In this document: in pieces, positions 47,341-54,248 of the stretch
Numbering within the stretch: position 1 is the stretch's first letter
Layout: each line of letters begins with the position of its first letter
NCBI RefSeq assembly: GCF_000378445.1
Contig: NZ_KB899728.1
Coordinates: forward strand, 1-54,248
Direction: 5' to 3'
Length of the DNA: 54,248 bases
DNA from: Deinococcus aquatilis DSM 23025
GTDB lineage: Bacteria; Deinococcota; Deinococci; Deinococcales; Deinococcaceae
The notes under the pieces: generated by a model
The model's database searches: none
Told to the model about the DNA's origin: nothing
The model's input: the letters and a program-made list of their open reading frames with translations, nothing else
Position numbers and translations under genes: made by a program

Positions 47341-48771
47341 TCACCTTTTGTCCAGTTCGAGGGTCTGGGTATCATTGCCGAGTGCGAGGGTGGCGCTGGT
47401 CGCCGTCACTTCTTTGATCACGATGTCGGAATCGGGCAGGGTCTGTCCGACCGACACCACCAAGAAGCCGTCTTTGGAGCGGAAGATGGCGGTATTCACC
47501 GGGCCGAGAACCACTGCGTTGAAGGCCAGTTCACGGGCAGCAATGCTCTGATCCAGCGGGCGGGTGGTTTCGGCGGGCGTACCCGTACCGATAGGAGCAA
47601 GTTCAGTGATCACCTGAGGCGTACCAGGACGCGGCGCGGTGGTGGGCAGCGAAGCGTTGACGCCCCCATCTGTGCCGGAAACCGTACCGTTCGCGCCGTT
47701 GCTGGCTGTGCCGTTCGTTCCGGCGTTGCTGCCCGCGTTGGCGGTCAGGTTGGGCACGCGGCTCACACCGGGCACGTTGACACCTGCCACAGGTGGTTTG
47801 ATGGGCGGCAAGGGCGGTTCGGCGGGAGTGGTGCCCGCTCCATTCGTACCCGTGCCAGCATCGCCTGTGGCCGGGTTGCTGGTGCTGCTGCCTGTGCTGT
47901 TGCCGCCGTTGTTGGCAATCACGGGGTCAGGTGTTGTGGGGAGAGGCGTCACAGGGGGAATGCCGGGCGTAATGGTCACGCCGCTGTCTGTGCCGGAACC
48001 GTCTGCACCGGGAATGCTGGGCAGAGGGAACGCGCCGCCTGAGACATCCGCCGAATCGCCGGGAACGGTCTCGCCCGAACCGGGAATAGGGGAGATGGGA
48101 ATTGCGCCGCCGTTGGTGCCGAGGGGATCAAGCCCGCCGTTGCTGACCGCGCCGCTGTTGTCCAGCGTGCCCGTGTTGCTGGGCGCGGCGTTGCCAGAAG
48201 AAGGATTGACGGCGGTCACGCTGCCGGTGGGCGTCGTGCCAGCAGCGTTGGCATCCGTCTTCACGCTCAGAGGCCGGAAGGGGTTCACGCCGGGCAGCAG
48301 GACCAGAGGGGTGTCGGGGTTGATGCCGCCGGGAGTGGGCGTGGCAACGGTGGTGCCTTCTCCGTTGGGGCCAGCCACGGTGCCGTCATCGTTGCCCAGC
48401 GGGGGCAGGGTCGGAATCGTCACGGTACCGTTGGAGGCCACGTTGTTCTGACCAGAGGTTCCTTCTTCTCCCGTTGCCGTCCCGTTTTCAGCCCCGGTGC
48501 CGTCAGGACTGACGACTGTGGTGGTGCCGGTCGTGGGAGTGCCATCGGAGGGTGCACCCTCGATAACCACGGGGCCGTCATTTCCGGTTCCGCTGTTGTC
48601 TGGGCCGCCGGTTCCGGTCGTGCCTGTGCCGCTGTCAGCGATGACATTTGCATTGCGGGTACTTGTCCAGACGTACCAGCCGCCAATCAGGGCCACCATC
48701 AGCAGCAAGATCAGGAGAATCTTCATCTCGCGGGACAGCTTCAAGTTCAGTGGAGCGCGGGCGCGGGTCAC
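47341..48771 (-). CDS. PilP-like pilus protein with very long disordered middle
   Basis: 476 residues in the pilP place of the operon. Basic N-terminus, one membrane helix (about 18-36, KILLILLLMVALIGGWYVW), a long low-complexity region (about 40-395, rich in Gly, Thr, Asn, Pro, Ser), and a small C-terminal domain (about 411-476, FRSKDGFLVVSVGQTLPDSD) like the periplasmic HR domain of PilP/GspC, which links the inner-membrane PilNO to PilQ. The middle may span the thick Deinococcus wall. ATGA overlap with pilO. Family call inferred from position and the end domain. Confidence 0.8.
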   Translation of the reverse strand: MTRARAPLNLKLSREMKILLILLLMVALIGGWYVWTSTRNANVIADSGTGTTGTGGPDNSGTGNDGPVVIEGAPSDGTPTTGTTTVVSPDGTGAENGTATGEEGTSGQNNVASNGTVTIPTLPPLGNDDGTVAGPNGEGTTVATPTPGGINPDTPLVLLPGVNPFRPLSVKTDANAAGTTPTGSVTAVNPSSGNAAPSNTGTLDNSGAVSNGGLDPLGTNGGAIPISPIPGSGETVPGDSADVSGGAFPLPSIPGADGSGTDSGVTITPGIPPVTPLPTTPDPVIANNGGNSTGSSTSNPATGDAGTGTNGAGTTPAEPPLPPIKPPVAGVNVPGVSRVPNLTANAGSNAGTNGTASNGANGTVSGTDGGVNASLPTTAPRPGTPQVITELAPIGTGTPAETTRPLDQSIAARELAFNAVVLGPVNTAIFRSKDGFLVVSVGQTLPDSDIVIKEVTATSATLALGNDTQTLELDKR

Positions 48772-49427
48772 CGGACACCTCCAGAGGTGGAGCCTGCGGC
48801 GGGTGCGGGCGCGGTTCCTGCTGCGGGGGCCTCAGGCGTGCTGCCCGCTGCGGTGGGCGTGGCCTGCGAAGCATCGAAGGTGTACACGGTCAGGCCCATG
48901 GTGCTTTCCAGGCGTGGATTAAAGCTGGAGGCCTCAGGCACCTGAATGCCGACCGTCGTGACATTGGTAAAACGGTTCATGGTTTCTATAGAGCGCAGCG
49001 ACTGAAACACCTGCGCGAACTGCCCGCTGATCCCCACGGTGAGGGCGATGGGCCGCACGCCGCTGGGAAGGTCGGTTCCGGTGCCGGGCTGCACATTGAA
49101 GGAGTTGAGCTGTCCTCCAGCGGCAGTCACGTTGCGGCGCACTTCGTCCAGAACGATACCGAACTGTGCAGCATCGGGCAGCGCACGCAAAAACTGACTC
49201 TGCTCTACCTGTAAGGCGGCCACACGGGTTCTGAGGGCAGGCAACTGCTGGGAAGCAGCGCGGTACAGATCGGCCTGCGTCTGGGCAGTTTCTACCTCGC
49301 CCTGAAGCTGCACGATCTGGGCTTGCCGGGGCTGAAAGCGCAGGTAATACCAGGCGGCGATCAGGGCCATGCAGGACACGAGCGCGATCAGAAAAATAGA
49401 GCGGGCATCGAGTTTGCTGGCGGTCAT
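48768..49427 (-). CDS. pilO: Type IV pilus assembly protein PilO
   Basis: 219 residues. One membrane helix (about 12-28), a coiled coil (35-90, IVQLQGEVETAQTQADL), then the ferredoxin-like periplasmic domain (GIVLDEVRRNVTAAGGQLNS to RLESTMGLTVYTFD), and a Pro/Ala-rich tail (195-219). Partner of PilN in the inner-membrane platform. Overlaps pilN and the next gene by ATGA. Confidence 0.92.
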   Translation of the reverse strand: MTASKLDARSIFLIALVSCMALIAAWYYLRFQPRQAQIVQLQGEVETAQTQADLYRAASQQLPALRTRVAALQVEQSQFLRALPDAAQFGIVLDEVRRNVTAAGGQLNSFNVQPGTGTDLPSGVRPIALTVGISGQFAQVFQSLRSIETMNRFTNVTTVGIQVPEASSFNPRLESTMGLTVYTFDASQATPTAAGSTPEAPAAGTAPAPAAGSTSGGVR

Positions 49428-50114
49428 TGGCTGGCCCCCGCAGCAGGTGCCGCCGCTGGAGCCGTGGCCGGAGCGCCGGGTGTGGCTGCTGCTCCTGTAC
49501 CTGCTGGCACGGCGGCAATGGGTTCAGCGTTCACGACGCCCACGGTGGCAGCAAAGGTATAGGTTCCGGCGGTCTGGTCATTTTGCAGACTCCGGAAGTT
49601 CACGCCGAATTTGGGATTGGTCTCAAAAGCGTTGAGGAAATTCACCACCGCCTGCTGACTGGTGGCCGTACCGGACAGCTCTATTTCGCGCTGTACATTC
49701 TTGCCGGTATAAATTCCGCTCTGCTGTAGCCCGGTCAGGGCTGAGGCTTCCACAGACCGCACGTTCATACTGGTCAGGGCAACGTTGCTGCCTGCCGGAA
49801 GCTGCGCTGTGAAGGTCGCCAGATCGTTTGACCAGTAGGTTTTGCGGTCGCGCAGTTGCGTAGCGATATCGGTCACCTGCTTGAGCTGGGTTTCGGTGGC
49901 GGTCAGCGTGTCGAATTCCTGCTTGGCCTGGGTCAGGGCAGCCACCTCGCCCTGCAGAGAGTCGCGCTGCTTCTGGAGGTCGCCCACGCGGGTGGCCGTG
50001 ACCACTTCGGGAATCAGAATGGCGGCTATCGTCACGGGAATCAGGGCGTAGGTCGCCAGCCGCCACCCGTTCGGCTCATTGCTCTTTCGGTACTGCTGAG
50101 GCAGCAGGTTGATC

Positions 50115-50122
<8 letters not shown>
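49424..50122 (-). CDS. pilN: Type IV pilus assembly protein PilN
   Basis: 232 residues. N-terminal MVEINLLPQQYRKSN is the PilM-binding motif of PilN (INLLPxxxR); a membrane helix (about 24-42), coiled coil (48-100), then a ferredoxin-like domain, and an Ala/Pro-rich tail (200-232). Overlaps pilM by 8 bases and pilO by 4. Confidence 0.93.
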
Positions 50123-51293
<1,171 letters not shown>

Positions 51294-51314
51294 TCTCCCT
51301 CCAGAGTCAGACAG

Positions 51315-51323
51315 ATTTTAGCA
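51315..51323 (-). promoter_or_regulatory. Promoter of the pil operon
   Basis: Minus-strand extended -10 TGC-TAAAAT (51315-51323) about 24 bases before the pilM start, with a short leader carrying the Shine-Dalgarno. No -35 match. Confidence 0.55.
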
Positions 51324-51429
51324 TTCACTCATCTGGCACGGCCTGAGACCAGAGGAAGATGAGAGGTGAGAGTGAGGGTATAGGTCTGGGAGCGACATGA
51401 ACGCTTCATGCAACCACTCGCCTGCTTAC

Positions 51430-51732
51430 TTAACTCTGACAGGTGAGAGCTATTCCACAGCCGTCCAGCACGCACACCTTACCCCGAATGTTCACCCGTC
51501 CCAGTGCATTTGTATTTGCCGCCGTCACCGATACTCCACCCCCAGACTGTGAAGGTATCTGCCTTACCAGGCCGTGAAGAAATCGGCCCATTGGACTGAC
51601 TGGCCCCCCATTTCCAGAACGGCAGTGGCGCTTTGTGAAGAACCTGGCATCCCAATCTTTATATTTGGGCAGCCCCCAATCTGGCGGAAACCAGAGGAAT
51701 GCGGCACCTTCCCTGAGATCAATAAAGAAACC
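51430..51732 (-). pseudogene. Startless 100-codon coding remnant
   Basis: Between an in-frame TAA at 51733-51735 and a TAA at 51430-51432 the minus strand stays open for 100 codons with no ATG before residue 48, yet the translation reads like a protein: LREGAAFLWFPPDWGLPKYK, FLHGLVRQIPSQSGGGVSVT, and an ending RGKVCVLDGCGIALTCQS with three cysteines. It looks like the C-terminal part of a gene that lost its 5' end. Codon third bases are less GC-rich than in neighbours. The rest of 51324-51429 and 51736-51782 shows nothing. No family recognised. Confidence 0.5.
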
Positions 51733-51782
51733 TTAATTCCATAAAGTACTCATCAAGCTGAGTTGTATGAGAGTCACTGACC

Positions 51783-52514
51783 CTATTGCAGCTGTTCGAG
51801 ATTTTCTGAGAACACCCTGACGCCTCCTTCTGCCGACACGGTAACGACCACATTGCCCACCTGTCCGATCCGGCCTGCTCCATGCGCCACACTGTTCAGG
51901 ATTCGGCCTGTGCCGTCGCCTCGTTCCAGACGTCCGTTGGCGAGACGGTAGATGCCACTGGAGGTGACGGCGGTGGGCAGATCGGCACTGCGTGCGCCTG
52001 TGGGCAGGGCCACCAGAAACGGGGCGGCGCTGACCTCGGTCACCACGTTGTCGGTCACGCGCCGCAGGTTTCCGGCCAGCAGCACGTAGTCCTCTCCGTC
52101 GCCTCCCGTGACGGCTGCCGAGGGTGCGCCTGCCACACCTGTTGCCGCCGCGCCACCGAACGTCACGGCGCTGCCATCTTCCCGGTAGGCCCGCGTGCTG
52201 CTGAGGGCCACCACCCGGCCTACAGGTACGCTACGGGCGGCCCGGTCAAGGGTGACCACCACACCCGCGCTCGGCACAGCGGCCCACGCTTCACCTGCGT
52301 TCCAGGCCACGTCCACGGCTACTGGCAGGCTGGGGCACACCACCCGGAAGCTCGGCACCCGCGCCACACAGGCCCGTCCGCCTGCCACCCACGTCACCCC
52401 ATCGGCACTGAAGGCCGCACGAAACCCAGCGTCTCCGGTGGGAGGAGAGTAGGCAGGGGCACAGGCCGAGAGCAGCAGGGCCATCAGGGGAAGCAGGCGG
52501 GCGGGCGTGGACAT
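51783..52514 (-). CDS. Lipoprotein, beta-propeller-like
   Basis: 243 residues. Type II signal with lipobox LLLSAC (C18), then short repeated beta stretches (DGVTWVAGGRACVARVPSFR, NAGEAWAAVPSAGVVVTLDR, SGIYRLANGRLERGDGTGR, GNVVVTVSAEGGVRVF) like blades of a propeller. Function unknown. Between murF and the remnant; not clearly part of either operon. Confidence 0.82.
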   Translation of the reverse strand: MSTPARLLPLMALLLSACAPAYSPPTGDAGFRAAFSADGVTWVAGGRACVARVPSFRVVCPSLPVAVDVAWNAGEAWAAVPSAGVVVTLDRAARSVPVGRVVALSSTRAYREDGSAVTFGGAAATGVAGAPSAAVTGGDGEDYVLLAGNLRRVTDNVVTEVSAAPFLVALPTGARSADLPTAVTSSGIYRLANGRLERGDGTGRILNSVAHGAGRIGQVGNVVVTVSAEGGVRVFSENLEQLQ

Positions 52515-52622
52515 GGGGAGTATTTCAGCCTATGGCGGCATGGGGTAGGTGAGGATGGGGGAGGGCGAGGGGCTTGAGCGGCAGCCTCTGCTCAGCCCAT
52601 CCTCAGCCCATCTCTGTGCCCC

Positions 52623-53918
52623 TTACTGCTCCTCCAGCAACGCCGCCACCACCGTATCCAGCCCCACGCCTTCTGTGGCCCGCTGCTCGGGCGTCCAGCT
52701 GATGCCCCGGCTGGCTTTGATCAGAATCACGTCGCCGTCCTGGGTATCGGCCAGCAGCGCGGCCAACAGTTCGGGCACATTGCGGTAGGCCCGCTCGCCC
52801 AGTTCGGAGGCAAATGCGCCCACGCCGTAAGTCACGTCTGCTTTGGCGCGGGCCTGCTGGCCGACTTCGGCGTGTAGGGCGCGTTCGGTGTCTCCCAGTT
52901 CCAGCATTCGCCCCAGCACGCTGACGCGGCGGCCCGGAAAGCTGCTCAGGGCCTCCAGCGCGGCATGTACGGCAATCGGAGAAGCGTTGTAAGCATCGTC
53001 TATGACCGTGTAGCGGCCCGGATATACCCGGTAACGCCCTGCCGGAACCTGCACAGCGGCCATGCGTCCGGCGGCTTCGTGCAGCGGAATTCCCGCACCC
53101 TGCGCCAGTGCCAGCCCCAGCACGGCGGCTTCGGCCTGAACGGTGGCGGCGTGCGGCAGGCTCACGGGTTGGCCCGCAAAAGTGAAGGTCGCGCCTTCTG
53201 GCGTCACATGCAGGTCTTTTCCGGCAAAGGTAGCTTCCCCAAACCCGTAAGTAGCGGTTTCAGGAAAATAGGCGGCGGCCTGTGCGCCCACCAGCGCCCC
53301 CAGCGATCTACGTAACGGCTGGCCCGTAATATCCCGCAGGATGTGACCTTTCTCGAAAGCCACGTTGTCCACTGTGCCCAGCGCCTCCAGGTGCGTGGCC
53401 CCGATGGTGGTAATCACGCCCACGTCGGGCTGCACCAGATCCACAAGTTCGGCCATTTCGCCCACGCGGTCTATGCCCATTTCCACCACCAGCGGCTTGC
53501 CGCCCTTGCCGTACTGAATCAAAAAGCAGGCGATAGCAGGCGGCGTATTAAAGACGGGCATAAAATGGGCGTCCAGTGCGGCGGCCACGTAGCTTTTGGC
53601 CGTGGTTTTGCCTGCGCTGCCCGTGATGCCCACCACCAGATGATTCTTGGCCCGCTCTTGCCGCGCCCACGTAAACAGCGCCGCCTGTGCGTCAGGCACA
53701 CGCACCCCCCGCTCTACATCCAGATCAGTCAGCACAAAGGGTGCACCCGCCGCCAGCGCCGCCTCGACAAAGCGGTTGCCGTGCATCTTTTCTCCCGGCA
53801 GGGCCACGAACGCCACCTCGGGTGAGGCTTCCCGAGAGTCCCAGGTCAGGCGTTGGGCGGGTCGGGCCAGCGGGTCAACAGTGGCAGCAAAGGGCAGAGC
53901 GGCGTGCGGATCAAGCAT
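52623..53918 (-). CDS. murF: UDP-MurNAc-tripeptide D-alanyl-D-alanine ligase
   Basis: Adds D-Ala-D-Ala to the UDP-MurNAc-tripeptide, the last cytoplasmic step of peptidoglycan precursor synthesis. 431 residues, typical Mur ligase: N-domain for UMAG binding (RLTWDSREASPEVAFVALPG), central ATP domain GITGSAGKTT (97-106), conserved H in TIGATHLEALGT, and the C-domain start DDAYNASPIAV. Start ATG at 53918 is 6 bases after TACCTT (53925-53930), so leaderless; in-frame ATG at 53972 is upstream of that box. Confidence 0.95.
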   Translation of the reverse strand: MLDPHAALPFAATVDPLARPAQRLTWDSREASPEVAFVALPGEKMHGNRFVEAALAAGAPFVLTDLDVERGVRVPDAQAALFTWARQERAKNHLVVGITGSAGKTTAKSYVAAALDAHFMPVFNTPPAIACFLIQYGKGGKPLVVEMGIDRVGEMAELVDLVQPDVGVITTIGATHLEALGTVDNVAFEKGHILRDITGQPLRRSLGALVGAQAAAYFPETATYGFGEATFAGKDLHVTPEGATFTFAGQPVSLPHAATVQAEAAVLGLALAQGAGIPLHEAAGRMAAVQVPAGRYRVYPGRYTVIDDAYNASPIAVHAALEALSSFPGRRVSVLGRMLELGDTERALHAEVGQQARAKADVTYGVGAFASELGERAYRNVPELLAALLADTQDGDVILIKASRGISWTPEQRATEGVGLDTVVAALLEEQ

Positions 53919-53924
53919 GGGGAA

Positions 53925-53930
53925 AAGGTA
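53925..53930 (-). promoter_or_regulatory. -10 box of leaderless murF
   Basis: Minus-strand TACCTT, 6 bases before the ATG; no Shine-Dalgarno. Confidence 0.5.
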
Positions 53931-54033
53931 GCAGAGCGGGCAAGGTGAGCAAACTTGTCTCAAGAGCTGCAATTAGAGATCATCCGGAAATTGGTTACGG
54001 TAGCGAGGCGAGGACGACTGGCATCCTGAATGA

Positions 54034-54248
54034 ATGCGGTTGACGGACGAGCAATGGGCCATCCTCGCCCCCCTCCTTCCTCCCCCTCAGAAGCAGACCC
54101 GCCGCGGACGTCCGCGGCGGGGTGACCAAGAGCTGCTTGAAGGCATCCTATGGGTGTTGCGTACTGGTGCGCAGTGGGCGCAACTCCCCCGGCCGGACTA
54201 TCCGCCCAAATCCACCTGTTTCGAGCGTTTTCAAGAGTGGAATGAGCG
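54034..54248 (+). mobile_element. IS5-family transposase, 5' end (cut by window edge)
   Basis: Open frame from ATG at 54034 to the last base, 71 codons: RLTDEQWAILAPLLPPPQ, then RRGRPRRGDQELLEGILWVL, RTGAQWAQLPRPDYPPKSTC and FERFQEWNE. This is the DUF4096-type N-terminus of IS5/IS427 transposases. The IS left end probably lies near 53976 (GAGATCATCCGG). It is intact as far as visible. Confidence 0.9.

Overview
The window looks like chromosomal DNA from a Deinococcus species. It is GC-rich, and protein relatedness (EF-P, L25/CTC, SUF, PilMNO/Q, circularly permuted ATP-grasp cluster) points to Deinococcus-Thermus. Many genes have a TANNNT -10 box only 6-7 nt before the start codon and no Shine-Dalgarno, the leaderless style known to be common in Deinococcus. 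Both window edges carry parts of insertion sequences: an IS4-type transposase remnant on the left (minus) and an IS5-type transposase start on the right (plus).

Layout: 1-386 IS remnant and hairpins; 387-3178 fatty-acid carboxylase genes accB-accC and efp (minus); 3517-5921 rplY (L25/CTC) and sthA transhydrogenase (plus); 6006-10583 SUF Fe-S assembly operon sufC-sufB-[membrane protein]-[VOC protein]-sufD (minus); 10847-15048 an ExbB-ExbD-giant TonB-like protein-secreted protein operon (plus); 15049-15573 repeat-rich gap; 15587-17328 coaX and a cobalamin-binding protein (plus); 17339-17473 a MITE-like element; 17664-19320 PiT phosphate transporter with its DUF47 partner (minus); 19500-22577 a 1025-residue GH13 lipoprotein; 22661-25556 DUF427, a degenerate GGDEF protein and a membrane protein; 25676-27658 divergent hisA and a GT4 glycosyltransferase; 27795-27879 tRNA-Leu(CAG).

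28043-29396 is an AT-rich island holding a small basic protein and two paralogous small secreted proteins, each followed by the same hairpin; one copy is broken by a single in-frame amber codon. 29418-33341 is the ATP-grasp / alpha-E / transglutaminase cluster. 33589-38548 carries a tiny membrane protein, a HAD phosphatase, a double ABC ATPase, and an SPFH-NfeD-hypothetical operon. 38595-39424 is rplM-rpsI with a long 5' leader. 39739-41423 holds a lipoprotein and a small protein. 41427-45008 is a shikimate operon aroC-aroK-aroB-aroQ, and 45139-51293 the type IV pilus / DNA-uptake operon pilM-N-O-P-like-Q. 51430-51732 contains a startless 100-codon coding remnant; then come a lipoprotein and murF.

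Functionally most of the window is housekeeping (lipid, Fe-S, CoA, His and aromatic synthesis, translation, peptidoglycan). The less ordinary parts are the ExbBD/TonB-like envelope operon with a non-TonB C-terminal domain, the two genes inserted in the SUF operon, the AT-rich paralog pair, and the startless remnant beside the pilus operon. All functional calls are from reading the sequence; no database search was run.
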